Below are positions 34,686 to 44,558 of a stretch of 64,000 nucleotides of DNA, one piece after another (positions within the stretch are counted from its first letter, which is position 1; every line of letters begins with the position of its first letter). The DNA comes from an uncultured Flavobacteriaceae bacterium. Lineage in GTDB: Bacteria > Bacteroidota > Bacteroidia > Flavobacteriales > Flavobacteriaceae. Under the pieces are notes generated by a model that did no database searches, was not told the origin of the DNA, and was given only the letters and a program-made list of their open reading frames with translations. The DNA lies in NCBI GenBank assembly GCA_947494565.1, contig CANLVG010000013.1, forward strand, positions 1 through 64,000. The letters run 5' to 3'. The translations under genes were made by a program, and so were the position numbers.

Positions 34686-34997
34686 TTAAATTTTGCTTTC
34701 CAAATTGTTTTTATAAGATAATAGCCGTTTGATATATCTCTTGTATTTAAATGTCATAACAAGATAAATCACAGGGATGAATACTAAAGCGCATATCGCA
34801 GCAAATAGTACACCATCGAAGTAATCACTATCGTCAATCCAACTATCCCCATATCTTCCAGGTAGAATTGGAAAAAGCAAGATGAATACTAAAGAAACCA
34901 TAACCATCATAAGTCTACCCTTCTTGAGTTTTTCCAACTTAGCCTGATAGCGTACAATCTCCGTATTCGTTTTCTCTATTTCCTCAAATACGTTCAA
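34686..34997 (-). CDS. Hypothetical protein with coiled coil and two membrane helices
   Basis: 103 residues. A short N-terminal coiled coil (EEIEKTNTEIVRYQAKLEKLKKG) is followed by two membrane segments (VMVSLVFILLFPIL and VLFAAICALVFIPVIYLVM) and a basic tail. The probable start is TTG at 34997. Its stop lies 6 bp before the next gene, with a degraded core-like sequence between. No known family. Confidence 0.6.
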   Translation of the reverse strand: MNVFEEIEKTNTEIVRYQAKLEKLKKGRLMMVMVSLVFILLFPILPGRYGDSWIDDSDYFDGVLFAAICALVFIPVIYLVMTFKYKRYIKRLLSYKNNLESKI

Positions 34998-35056
34998 TCT
35001 ATTGTAGTTATGCGTTAAGGAAAATACTTTTTCGAGCTACCAAACCTTTATTTGAG

Positions 35057-35350
35057 CTAATGGAAAAAGAATATCAATGATCCGACAAAAGAAGATACAA
35101 AACAATAAATCAGTCCAGTTATAGCAATTTTATAGGGCCTATACTGCTTTGCAATAGTGTTAAGCCATATAAGAATAAGAAATAATACAACCCCCGGTAA
35201 GGCAAAAAATAGAACTCTTCCAACAATATTAAGAATCAAATTTTCTCTTAACTCTTCATAGTCTTGTGGTCCTCCTAAAAAAAACGAGGATGACAAGAAC
35301 AAAACTCCCATCGATATGATTCCAATTAATATGTAATTGATAATTTTCAA
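35057..35350 (-). CDS. Hypothetical membrane protein
   Basis: 97 residues with three hydrophobic segments (about 5-25, 43-64 and 75-96). TTG start at 35350. The stop TAG leads straight into a core copy (35047-35057). The upstream gene ends 4 bp away, across another core. No family recognised. Confidence 0.6.
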   Translation of the reverse strand: MKIINYILIGIISMGVLFLSSSFFLGGPQDYEELRENLILNIVGRVLFFALPGVVLFLILIWLNTIAKQYRPYKIAITGLIYCFVSSFVGSLIFFFH

Positions 35351-35354
35351 TCTT

Positions 35355-35609
35355 CTAGTTGAACTTTATTCGACTCAATTGCTTTTTAATTTCCTTCAAC
35401 GCGTAAATCGCATTTTCTAATTGGGTATCGTACTGAATTCCTTGAACTATTATTCCAGATGGCAGGTGGGTTATTTGCACTTTGGAAAACACTTTTGCTA
35501 AATTTGATACTTCTGGGTTAGGCATTTCCTTAGGGGTTAAATATTCAATATTGATATTTTCTTTTCCAAAGAAATCTTCCAGTTGTGAAAACTCATCTTC
35601 TAACTCCAT
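35355..35609 (-). CDS. Small hypothetical protein ending inside a core site
   Basis: 84 residues, acidic N-terminus (MELEDEFSQLEDFFGKENINIEYL), predicted mixed fold. The C-terminus RIKFN-stop is encoded by the core copy at 35354-35364. No family recognised; no signal peptide or membrane helix. Bounded upstream by another core at 35618. Confidence 0.6.
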   Translation of the reverse strand: MELEDEFSQLEDFFGKENINIEYLTPKEMPNPEVSNLAKVFSKVQITHLPSGIIVQGIQYDTQLENAIYALKEIKKQLSRIKFN

Positions 35610-35847
35610 TTGTATCCATTATTTGAATCTTGTTCCATTTAAATGAAAATCAACTAATCTATTTTTACGTTAGAGTAAGTTAATCAAATCCTAATAATTT
35701 CAATCGTTGTGTAAAGTTCAGTTGATTTTTTGTTTACAAAGAGCAAGACAACAGCGCATGAACTCACCCTTCTTTAATTTGGAATACAATTTGATATCCT
35801 ATTATTCCGAGACGTTTAGAATCTCAAACCCACCAAACCAAGTAAAA

Positions 35848-37737
35848 ATGAAAAAACTAATAATTACAATTCTATTCTACGTTTTTACAGGCACATTATA
35901 TGCTCAAAATGATTATGGTATTGAAAGGCCAAAACCCAATGAATATGAGTTAGACATTAGTTGTGGGCGAATGGCCAAGATATTTCGTAACCAGTCCAAA
36001 GAGATTGCTTTTGGCATCAGAAAAGACAATAAGAATAACCTTTTCTTTCAATTTAATAATAACGAATGGTTCCAGAGCCTTTTCAAAAATCCGAAAGATG
36101 GAATTGCGGTGGATGTTGTCACTAAGGATCAGTTTGACTGTAGCTTCGATGTTCTTCCAGATGAAATTCGGGGCGAAGTCATAAAACCCGTATTCAAGAA
36201 CTACCTTTTGGAAAAAGTAGAAAAAGTTCAAGAGGGATTTTATCAGGTTTTAGTGGGTGAATTACCATCAAAATATTACCATAAAGAGGTGGAATACAAT
36301 ATAATGATGATTAATAACGGTTATCTATGTCGATATCAGACCACCTATAATCTACAATCATTTAATTATCAATTATTGGATATGGGGCTCTATCTCGACT
36401 CCATTACTTATAACCAAGACTTTCAGCAACTAGATGACATAAACCAAGTCGGAAAGAAGTATAAAACACTGAGTTTTGAAATCCCTTTTAGTAAAAATAA
36501 AACTTCTTTTTCCGCAAACGACATAAAACCTCTTTACGATTCTTTGCGAATAACCGACTTCAACATAAAACAAATAAACATTAAAGCTTATTCATCGGTC
36601 GAGGGGACTGCGAAAGCTAATCGCATATTACAAGAACGACGAGGGCAGAGCATTATTAAAGCTCTTCAGTCCTTTCAAAAACCGACCATCAAAACAGTTG
36701 TTTCTACTTCAGAAAACTGGGTGGAGTTTTTAAATGATATTGATGGCACCGAATTTGAATATTTAAAGGATTTATCCAAAGCTGAAATCAAGAATGTCCT
36801 TATGAAAGAAGAGAGCGCTAGGCTTGAAGAATATTTAGAAAAGCACAGAAAAGCACTGATTACACTTTATCTTGATAAGGTTGATCGATTCACGGAATTT
36901 TCCGAAAATCAATTGATAAAGAAATTCAATGAAGCGATCGTCTCGGATAATCTTAGGGAGGCCCATAGAATACAGAACACCTTGTTCGATAGAATGAAAT
37001 CTCAAACCGTTGATCCAGATTTACTTTTTCAGATGGAAATACCCAAGCAACAAAAATACTTGGACTTTTTCAACGCGAATTCCCTTTTCCGATATCAATT
37101 AAATGAAGGCAACATACTTACTTCTTACTATGACTTAGAGGAGCTGAATAAATTGTTGCCCAATAACAAAAAGATATTATACAATCTTGTCGCATTAAAA
37201 TTGAAAATGAATCATGCTTTTAGATCGTTGCCCAATAAAACGGAATTATTAAAAAGAATCAATTCACTACGAGATTTTGAGATTAAGGAAAGTCTAGTCC
37301 AAAGAATGCTTGTCAATTATCACATACAACTTGCCGAGGAGAATATGAAAAAAGGAAGGTATACTGAAAAAGACGCGTCTGTTGAATTTATATTAGACGC
37401 CTACAAAGACATTTCACTAAGTGATCTTGATTATTTAAGCCTAGCTCAATTCCTTACATATTATTATGATAGAGAAACCGCTATTGAACTTATTCAAGAA
37501 AAGGTAACCAAGATTAATGTGAACAAAAAATTACTATTTTATTATTTAAATCTAACGCTAATCGACAACTCACGAACGGAAGATCCAGATTATAGAACCA
37601 TTATGTTGAACGCAATTAATATTGATGAAAAACGATTTTGTAAAATCTTCAATTCGTCAGAAAAGGGAGGAGTTACATTTCAACTCCTGCAAGATGCTTA
37701 CCTGAGAGATACGTATTGTGAAAATTGCTTGAATTAG
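35848..37737 (+). CDS. Secreted protein with OmpA-like segment, opposite to the array
   Basis: The 629-residue protein has signal peptide MKKLIITILFYVFTGTLYAQ. Near residues 235-300 the segment IKQINIKAYSSVEGTAKANRILQERRGQSII resembles the peptidoglycan-binding helix region of OmpA-like domains. The remainder, largely helical with repeat-like stretches, is unrecognised. ATG at 35848 is chosen at the signal peptide; an upstream extension to 35707 is rejected. It is one of only three genes on the + strand inside the array. Confidence 0.75.
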   Translation: MKKLIITILFYVFTGTLYAQNDYGIERPKPNEYELDISCGRMAKIFRNQSKEIAFGIRKDNKNNLFFQFNNNEWFQSLFKNPKDGIAVDVVTKDQFDCSFDVLPDEIRGEVIKPVFKNYLLEKVEKVQEGFYQVLVGELPSKYYHKEVEYNIMMINNGYLCRYQTTYNLQSFNYQLLDMGLYLDSITYNQDFQQLDDINQVGKKYKTLSFEIPFSKNKTSFSANDIKPLYDSLRITDFNIKQINIKAYSSVEGTAKANRILQERRGQSIIKALQSFQKPTIKTVVSTSENWVEFLNDIDGTEFEYLKDLSKAEIKNVLMKEESARLEEYLEKHRKALITLYLDKVDRFTEFSENQLIKKFNEAIVSDNLREAHRIQNTLFDRMKSQTVDPDLLFQMEIPKQQKYLDFFNANSLFRYQLNEGNILTSYYDLEELNKLLPNNKKILYNLVALKLKMNHAFRSLPNKTELLKRINSLRDFEIKESLVQRMLVNYHIQLAEENMKKGRYTEKDASVEFILDAYKDISLSDLDYLSLAQFLTYYYDRETAIELIQEKVTKINVNKKLLFYYLNLTLIDNSRTEDPDYRTIMLNAINIDEKRFCKIFNSSEKGGVTFQLLQDAYLRDTYCENCLN

Positions 37738-37842
37738 CTTGGTCAAGAAACATTTGATTCTAAAAAAAGTCAAAACAATCATTTATTTGAACTTTCAAGT
37801 TGACCTAAACAAAATATATGCTCCTATTCTGAGCGTATCGCT

Positions 37843-39309
37843 TCATTCAGCTAGTCGTGCAATTTGATTTTTTATTTTTTGGGCAAGTGGACTAGCGCCA
37901 CCATCATAATTTGACATTACGACTACAACATAATCCTTATCAAGAAAGATATCCAGGTTAGAATTAATGCCGGGAAAGCCGCCACTATGTCCGACCACCT
38001 TACCGCCGCCCCCTTTCCCTAATGAGAAACCGTAGCCATATCCTGAATTTGAGTGGTCTGTCCAGAGCAGGTCCAATGATGGCTTTGAAACAAGTTTTTC
38101 ATTGACCAAAGCCATTGCAAATCTGTGTAGGTCGCCTACCGTGGAGAAACCTCCTCCGGCGGGCCCTCCTTTGATTACGTGTTTGTAAAGATTGTTTTCC
38201 CACCCAGAGCTATTGGCAGCCGGTGAATATCCGATGGCAAGATTTTCAACAGGTTCATCCATTTCATAGGCATCGGTATGGGTCATCCGCGCCGGTCGAA
38301 AGATGTTCGCATCAACATACTCAAAATAATCCGTGCCGGTTACTTTTTCAATAATGACTCCCAACAACAGCATCCCTGTATTACTGTAACTGTATCGCTC
38401 TCCCGGCTCGAACGCTGGGGTTTCTCCTTTGACCAGTTGCTTAAAATCATCCACATTCCTATATGACGCCCGTGAAGCATTCCAAAAATCCTTATTAAAA
38501 TAACTTCCTAAACCGCTGGTATGGGTGAGTAGGTGATGTATGTTGATCTTAGCGGTGATTTCCGAAGGGAGCCAACTTTCATCCACATACTTGCCAATAG
38601 GATCTTGTAGCGCTATCAATTTTTTTTCTACGAGCTGTAAAATGGCTACAGCAGTGAACATTTTATTCATTGATCCCAGATTGAATTTGGTGTCCGTATT
38701 GTTCATCACATGAAATCTTTTCGAAGCCTCACCACGCGCCTCCTGATATAAAATAGCATTCCCTTTCGCAATAAGGACAGCTCCCGAAAAAAGGTCTTGT
38801 TGTGCCAACCGATCTACGGTTTGTTTTGTTTCTTCAACGAATGCTGTTCTTGAAATTTCAGATTCAAGAATGCCACTGGGAATCTCGGCGGGAGAAATGC
38901 CCATCCCTTTTATTATAAGGTCTTTTTCGTTAGCAAATGAGAATGTTATTTTCTGCCATGAATCATAGTTTACATCTTTTAAAATAAGAACATTTTCTTG
39001 CGGATTTTCAGGGGTATAGGTTCTCATACTATGAAAGCGCACCCCTCCGGTTTGCCGATAATAATTTAAAAAAATATCCTGATGGGCCTTCATAGGGGCG
39101 ATATTTTGAAATTCTTCCGTGAATGAGTTTTCGATAAACGCCTTTATCTTATCTGGGTCGTTGGAATTTATAGCATTGATAATCGTTTCCGTTACCGTGC
39201 CTAAACGGCCTTTGGGAGTTGCGGTATCGTCGTTGTAGTTTACCTTATCAGCCTGTGCGTGACAGAGTATTGAGAAACTGAAGGCCAGCATTAGTATATA
39301 AAACTTCAT
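37843..39309 (-). CDS. Serine beta-lactamase-like hydrolase (class C fold), secreted
   Basis: The 488-residue protein has a signal peptide (MKFYILMLAFSFSILCHAQA) and an N-terminal NTF2-like segment of about 130 residues. The penicillin-binding fold follows: SxxK in FNLGSMNKMFTAV (Ser near 215), YxN in YSYSNTGM and a C-terminal GHSGG in place of KTG. Such proteins are usually esterases or peptidases rather than true beta-lactamases. The first of three serine hydrolases in the array; unit between cores 37782 and 39411. Confidence 0.88.
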   Translation of the reverse strand: MKFYILMLAFSFSILCHAQADKVNYNDDTATPKGRLGTVTETIINAINSNDPDKIKAFIENSFTEEFQNIAPMKAHQDIFLNYYRQTGGVRFHSMRTYTPENPQENVLILKDVNYDSWQKITFSFANEKDLIIKGMGISPAEIPSGILESEISRTAFVEETKQTVDRLAQQDLFSGAVLIAKGNAILYQEARGEASKRFHVMNNTDTKFNLGSMNKMFTAVAILQLVEKKLIALQDPIGKYVDESWLPSEITAKINIHHLLTHTSGLGSYFNKDFWNASRASYRNVDDFKQLVKGETPAFEPGERYSYSNTGMLLLGVIIEKVTGTDYFEYVDANIFRPARMTHTDAYEMDEPVENLAIGYSPAANSSGWENNLYKHVIKGGPAGGGFSTVGDLHRFAMALVNEKLVSKPSLDLLWTDHSNSGYGYGFSLGKGGGGKVVGHSGGFPGINSNLDIFLDKDYVVVVMSNYDGGASPLAQKIKNQIARLAE

Positions 39310-39442
39310 AACTATTGTATTAAGGTTCCTAGTAAAGACTGCATAAAAATGTATACGTTTCAACTATTTTGGTTTCTAAGACGGTCATTTTAATTGGCGG
39401 ATTTTAATCGTTTAATTGAACATTGAGGCAAAGGCCCTTGTT

Positions 39443-39988
39443 TCAATCATCAAAAATTTGTGTTTCAAACCCATCAATGCTTTCTGTATTTTTATCTTTC
39501 CAATAGTCTTTAATCCTAGCTTTCCCTTGTTTGACAGCCCAAGTATTCAGGGTTGTTCGCTCTTCTTTGAAGTCCATAAAGGGTACGGCGTAACCACAAG
39601 AAATTTGTACTAAACCAATATCCATTTCAATGACCTGTCTAGAACCTACGTTTTCGGGAAACAATTCTAAATATTCGTGGAATTCGCTATCCCTTTCATG
39701 ATAGATTTTAGACACTCCGTAGAGTCTTAAAATCATAGGTTTGCCTTCAAAAGCGCAGAACATGATCGTCATTCGATTGTTTTTTGCCAAATGAGCCGCG
39801 GTTTCGTTTCCGCTACCGGTCAAATTCAACCACACAATTTTAGTTTCGCTAATCACCCTGAAGGAGTCAGTGCCTTTTGGAGAAATATTAACGGTTCCCT
39901 CATTTGCAGCTGTTCCGACAAAAAAGATCTTTTGATTTTCAATAAATTTTTTGAGTTCCGGTGTGATATGCGCTAACCCTTTTCCCAT
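39443..39988 (-). CDS. Pyridoxamine 5'-phosphate oxidase family protein
   Basis: The 181-residue split-barrel flavin protein has N-terminal FFVGTAANEGTVNISPKGTDSFRVI and VWLNLTGSGNETAAHL, characteristic of PPOX-type FMN/F420-binding proteins. The substrate is unknown; it is not PdxH. It starts at ATG 39988. A degenerate core follows its stop. Confidence 0.88.
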   Translation of the reverse strand: MGKGLAHITPELKKFIENQKIFFVGTAANEGTVNISPKGTDSFRVISETKIVWLNLTGSGNETAAHLAKNNRMTIMFCAFEGKPMILRLYGVSKIYHERDSEFHEYLELFPENVGSRQVIEMDIGLVQISCGYAVPFMDFKEERTTLNTWAVKQGKARIKDYWKDKNTESIDGFETQIFDD

Positions 39989-40133
39989 TTGTCCAATTCG
40001 TTATATCGTCAAGGTAAATTTACAAAAGCATACGTTTCTTTACGCGCACTCCAACCGTCATATGTAGTAATCCTGTATTCGAACTTTAGGAATTGGACAC
40101 TTGTTTTTGACAAGGGCCTTTACGGACTCGTAT

Positions 40134-40850
40134 TTATTCCGCCACAAAACTATCATTGTCTTTATTTTCAATCCAATGATATTCAATTTCTTTGGCAACT
40201 TTTCTTGCAAAGTCAATGCCATGTCTATCCGCCAAGAATCCTAGTGACATATCCATCCCTGCACTGACTCCTGAAGAGGTGTAATATTTTCCGTCAATGG
40301 CCCATCTCGCGCTCTTATCCCAATTAACCCTTGTATTTTGTGAAGCAACCCAAGAGAACGCTCTCTTATTTGAAGTTGCCTTTTTACCGTCTAGCAGTCC
40401 TGATTTTGCAAGAAGGGCACTACCTGTGCAAACGGTAAGCACATAATCACTCGCTTGGGAAAGTTCTTTGATCCGTTCAATGAGGGGCAAATTATCTACT
40501 TCTTTTCTTGTACCCATGCCACCAGGTATGACAACTATTTCAGGTGGAACACCCATGGCATCTAGTTTTTCAGTCATAATCGGCACTTTATGCCTATTTG
40601 ATATTATGCCCCCTTCCAGTGAGTAAAACTTGATGCTATAGCGATCTACTAATCGACCAAAAATTTCCGCAGGTCCGAAAACGTCTAGCGTTTCATAATC
40701 ATCGAACATAATGAACGCAATTTCCATGATGGTGTCTTTTTTAGTGGCATCGACCTCTTTCTGGGCATTTGCCGTACGCACTGTACTAATGGCGAGCGTC
40801 AAAATGAGTGAAAGGGAAAATACTCTTTTCGAATTTAGTGTAAAATTCAT
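40134..40850 (-). CDS. Secreted DJ-1/PfpI family protein
   Basis: The 238-residue protein has a signal peptide to about residue 29 (ending TANAQ), then the DJ-1/PfpI fold: IAFIMFDDYETLDVFGPAEIFGR at the start and the nucleophile elbow VLTVCTGSALLAKSGLLDG (Cys near residue 132). The pattern is closest to GlxA/isonitrile-hydratase-like members rather than DJ-1 itself. A signal peptide is unusual in this family and points to a periplasmic role. Separated from the next gene by a weaker core at 40894. Confidence 0.85.
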   Translation of the reverse strand: MNFTLNSKRVFSLSLILTLAISTVRTANAQKEVDATKKDTIMEIAFIMFDDYETLDVFGPAEIFGRLVDRYSIKFYSLEGGIISNRHKVPIMTEKLDAMGVPPEIVVIPGGMGTRKEVDNLPLIERIKELSQASDYVLTVCTGSALLAKSGLLDGKKATSNKRAFSWVASQNTRVNWDKSARWAIDGKYYTSSGVSAGMDMSLGFLADRHGIDFARKVAKEIEYHWIENKDNDSFVAE

Positions 40851-40922
40851 CTCTTTTCTGTAGTCTTTATGTTCATCAATGGTTTATGCATCCTTGATTT
40901 GAACCTCGATGTCATAGCCCAA

Positions 40923-43900
40923 TTACTTATTTGATTTTGCATTGTTATCAAATGATTTATCTGGATATGGCGGTGGCGCAGGTACTTTACGGGGGTCTTG
41001 CTTTATCAATTTTTGAAGGTGCTGAATGGCAGCATCCAATTGTGCATCTTCACCATTAAAAGTGGCATGCGGTAAATTGTCAACTTCAATATCGGGAACA
41101 AATCCGTGGCCTTCGATCAACCATTTTCCGTTATCACCGTACACCCCGAACATTGGGGCTCTTGCAATTCCATTATCACTGAGTCTATTTTGGCTATGTA
41201 GCCAAATTTCACCACCCCAAGTTCGGGTTCCAATAGTGGTGCCCAAACCAAGTTTTTTGAAGCCATCGGCGAAGGCTTCCCCATCAGAGTATGTATTTTC
41301 ATTGACGAGTACCACAATATGGCCTCTAAACGCATAGGGCATATTCCAATAGGGTTCTCCTGCTCTGGCTTTCCAGTACATCCATGCCTTTCTCAATAAT
41401 TTTTCAAGAATGAAGCTGTCAATATTACCCCCAAAGTTATAGCGGACATCAACTATCAACCCTGATTTATTAAAAACTGGATAGAATTCACGATAGAATT
41501 GGCTAATATCATTATTGCCCATGGCGCGTAAATGCAGATACCCTATTTCATCTTCACTCTTTTGCTCTACTTGGCGGCGTTTGCCATATTCCCAATCACT
41601 GTACCGAAGGTTATATGCACTGCCTATTGGTTTAACGATGATATCTTTGACGATGGCACCCCTTTTCATACGTAATCGTACTTGCTTGCCCACTTGGTTT
41701 CTGATAAGAGCTCCGATATCAACCGCGGACAAAGCGTCGACTCCATTTACGCTCGTAATGACATCACCGGTACGAATATCTAAATAGGGGTCGTCCAATG
41801 GCGATTTTACATCAGGGTAGTCCGGGTCGACTTTGTAGATATAATCAATCTTATATCCGCCATTTTCTTCATCACGACTGAAAACACCGCCTAAACTGGC
41901 CACCGAAATATTTTTAGCATCACTTCGGCTATCACCGCCTCGAACGCTGGTGTGCAAGGCAGAAAGCTCACCGACAAAACGCCCAATAAGGTCTGAGAGT
42001 TCATTGCGGGTAGTGACCCTATCAACAAGAGGCAAGTATTTGGCATGCATTGCGTTCCAGTCTACCCCGTGCATATTTTTATCATAAAAATAATCACGTT
42101 CCATACGCCATGCATCGGTGAAAATCTGTTTCCAGTCTTCTCTTGGTGTCATCGAAAAACGCCATCCACTTAAATCGATCTTACTTTTTGACAGGTCTTT
42201 GATTTCACTTGCACCAGCTTCGACCATATACAGCGCTTGCTTTTTTCTAACCAAAATGTTTTCACCTTCAGCGGTTAACTCAAAATCGGTAATATCGGAT
42301 ATCATTGTTTTAAGTTCGACAGCTTCGTTTCCGATTTTTACAAACGATAGATGGTTTTTGGCATGGAGACCGGTATCGCTCGAAATGAGGTAAATGGCTA
42401 CTTTATTTACTTCCAGCCCATTGTAGTTTCCTGCCTTAATAGGTACTTCTTGAATTCTCTCTTTAATACCATTTTGGTCGATCTTCACGACCACCGCACT
42501 TTCTTTCGCTTCGCCTTTATCCTTTTTGTTTTTCTTTTTATCAACGTCTTCGGTATCCTCTTGTTTAGCGGTACCATTAAGTTCATCAGCTTCTCGAAAG
42601 GGAGATCTCGTTCCTTTTTGCAGCGCAACATGGTATAGCTTCTCACTTGCATCAAAATAGGGCTCTGGCTGCCGTGTGCCCCACGGACTGCGGACCAAAG
42701 AAGTAAAGCTTCTATCAGATAGGAAATAGATGAACTTCCCATCGGGGCTCCACCTCGGATTTAAACTGTTGGCCCTATCCGTAGTAAGATCGAAGGTGCT
42801 ATCGGTATCAACATTGTAAATTTTTATTTGCGCCATGGTATTGGCCGCAGTTTGCACAAAGGCCAACCATTTGCTGTCTGGCGACCACTTATAATCCGAA
42901 ATTCCTTCTTGATTCGTGGAGATTTTTTTGCGCGTGCCACTTTTGATATGTAGTGTGTACATATTATTTTCAAGGTCTGCATAAGCAATCCATTTACCAT
43001 CTGGTGAGGGCATGCCGGTAAACCTAAGAACATCACCATCTTTGGTAAGCTGTCGTGACGCACCGATTCCTTTTGATGGCATACTTACGAATTCAAACTC
43101 CCCACTTTCATCTGATAAGGTGTAGATCTGTTTTCCATCAGGTGAAAAAACAGCATCCCTAAAACGAACATTTTTCTTTTCTGTAAACGAAACAAGACGA
43201 CCTGCTTTTGTCGGTGCTACGAAGACTCTTCCTCTGGCTGTAATTACCACATGTTCCCCTTTAGCATCAGGATGCACTGAGGTGATATATTTTGAAGGAT
43301 TATCCTCCCATTTCTCACGCAACTGATCCAAATCCGAGACCAGATGTATCGTAACTTTTTTAGCTTCGTTTGATGCAATGTTATAATGCCAAATATCCGC
43401 TCCCATTTGGTATACCAGATTGCCATTTGAACTATTCGCATAGCGCACATCAAAAGCTTTATGGGTGGTATGCTGTTTTAAATCGCCTCCGTTTTCATCG
43501 ATGGACCAAATATTCATCATGCCGTCGCGATCGGAAATAAAATAAACGCGCCCATCAAACCACATCGGATGGTGACTTTCCCCTGGGTGATCTTGGGTCA
43601 ACTTTACCGCCTCTTCGTCTCCTTCGGTAAATTTATACAGTTGTCTTGCGGTACCGCCTTGATAGCGTTTGGTCACGTTGTTATGATATGACGGTCTTAC
43701 GAAATACACCGTATTGCCCGTGCGATTAAAAGAAGCTTCACTAGCCTGCGCTAACGGAATTATGGTTTTTTCCTTTGTTTTTGGGTCAATAGTCACCAGT
43801 TGATTATCGGGGACTTTGGAATAGGCCCGTGTCTGATAGACTACTTTATTATCCGGTGTCCAACCATTGACAATCGATGCATCTGCCTCATAGGTCCATC

Positions 43901-44216
43901 GGATGGGCAGCCCCCCTTGCGTAGGCATGGTGTAGACTTCCGTTGGTCCTTCATAACTAGCGGAAAAGGCAATTTGGCTGCCATCGGGTGAGAAGGTCGC
44001 GAAACGCTCTTCTTCTTGATGTGTGGTGAGCCGCTGCGCCAAACCACCCTGCAACGGTACCGTCCATAAATCTCCTTCTGCAGAAAACACGATGGTGTTG
44101 TTATGAATATCCGGATATCTATAATATCCTTCAAAGCCTTGCGCATTGGCGATAGCAGCGCTACCTAAAGAGAGAAATAAGCATAGAAAAATGTGACGTA
44201 CAGCAACAGTATCCAT
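40923..44216 (-). CDS. Tricorn-like S41 family peptidase
   Basis: This large secreted protease has about 1097 residues. A signal peptide is followed by two beta-propeller-like regions built of WD/PD40 repeats (IAFSASYEGPTEVYTMPTQG and SPDGKWIAYADL). A PDZ domain (SVNGVDALSAVDIG) and a C-terminal S41 domain complete it, with the nucleophile region VNENTYSDGEAFADGF. The architecture matches bacterial tricorn homologues, which degrade peptides. The frame extends to 44441, but the signal peptide at 44216 defines the start. By far the largest gene of the array. Confidence 0.9.
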   Translation of the reverse strand: MDTVAVRHIFLCLFLSLGSAAIANAQGFEGYYRYPDIHNNTIVFSAEGDLWTVPLQGGLAQRLTTHQEEERFATFSPDGSQIAFSASYEGPTEVYTMPTQGGLPIRWTYEADASIVNGWTPDNKVVYQTRAYSKVPDNQLVTIDPKTKEKTIIPLAQASEASFNRTGNTVYFVRPSYHNNVTKRYQGGTARQLYKFTEGDEEAVKLTQDHPGESHHPMWFDGRVYFISDRDGMMNIWSIDENGGDLKQHTTHKAFDVRYANSSNGNLVYQMGADIWHYNIASNEAKKVTIHLVSDLDQLREKWEDNPSKYITSVHPDAKGEHVVITARGRVFVAPTKAGRLVSFTEKKNVRFRDAVFSPDGKQIYTLSDESGEFEFVSMPSKGIGASRQLTKDGDVLRFTGMPSPDGKWIAYADLENNMYTLHIKSGTRKKISTNQEGISDYKWSPDSKWLAFVQTAANTMAQIKIYNVDTDSTFDLTTDRANSLNPRWSPDGKFIYFLSDRSFTSLVRSPWGTRQPEPYFDASEKLYHVALQKGTRSPFREADELNGTAKQEDTEDVDKKKNKKDKGEAKESAVVVKIDQNGIKERIQEVPIKAGNYNGLEVNKVAIYLISSDTGLHAKNHLSFVKIGNEAVELKTMISDITDFELTAEGENILVRKKQALYMVEAGASEIKDLSKSKIDLSGWRFSMTPREDWKQIFTDAWRMERDYFYDKNMHGVDWNAMHAKYLPLVDRVTTRNELSDLIGRFVGELSALHTSVRGGDSRSDAKNISVASLGGVFSRDEENGGYKIDYIYKVDPDYPDVKSPLDDPYLDIRTGDVITSVNGVDALSAVDIGALIRNQVGKQVRLRMKRGAIVKDIIVKPIGSAYNLRYSDWEYGKRRQVEQKSEDEIGYLHLRAMGNNDISQFYREFYPVFNKSGLIVDVRYNFGGNIDSFILEKLLRKAWMYWKARAGEPYWNMPYAFRGHIVVLVNENTYSDGEAFADGFKKLGLGTTIGTRTWGGEIWLHSQNRLSDNGIARAPMFGVYGDNGKWLIEGHGFVPDIEVDNLPHATFNGEDAQLDAAIQHLQKLIKQDPRKVPAPPPYPDKSFDNNAKSNK

Positions 44217-44370
44217 AGTTTTCAAAGTGATCGTTTTAATTAAAAAAAGCCTTGACACTAAATATAACCATTCAAATTGGGTAATTTTTCCTTGAAGTGA
44301 TTTAAACCATCCCCCAAAAGTGATTGCTACGGCAAGAAGAGGAAACAATTTATGCTTTATTTGAGCTTGG

Positions 44371-44526
44371 CTATTCAAAATATTCATTGTAGATATAAAA
44401 AGAAAGTACAACAACAAGAGCGACGACCCTGAGTGCTGCATTAAAATTCTTTCGGTTCTTTAGGTATAGATTGAGATTATAGGCTATTCCGAGTAATCCG
44501 ACACTAATTACTACAATGAAGCTCAT
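44371..44526 (-). CDS. Very small membrane protein, 51 aa
   Basis: Short gene MSFIVVISVGLLGIAYNLNL... with two hydrophobic segments (about 2-21 and 32-46) around a basic loop, ending NEYFE. Its TAG is followed at once by a core copy (44356-44366), and another weak copy precedes it (44543). That is exactly the pattern of its neighbours, which is the main reason to accept it. No family recognised. Confidence 0.55.
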   Translation of the reverse strand: MSFIVVISVGLLGIAYNLNLYLKNRKNFNAALRVVALVVVLSFYIYNEYFE

Positions 44527-44558
44527 TCTATTTGTCCAATCCTTACTATGAACTTTAA

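Noticed and set aside
44217-44441. N-terminal extension of the tricorn-like peptidase
   Set aside because: A good signal peptide begins at 44216, and the extension overlaps a small core-bounded gene in another frame.
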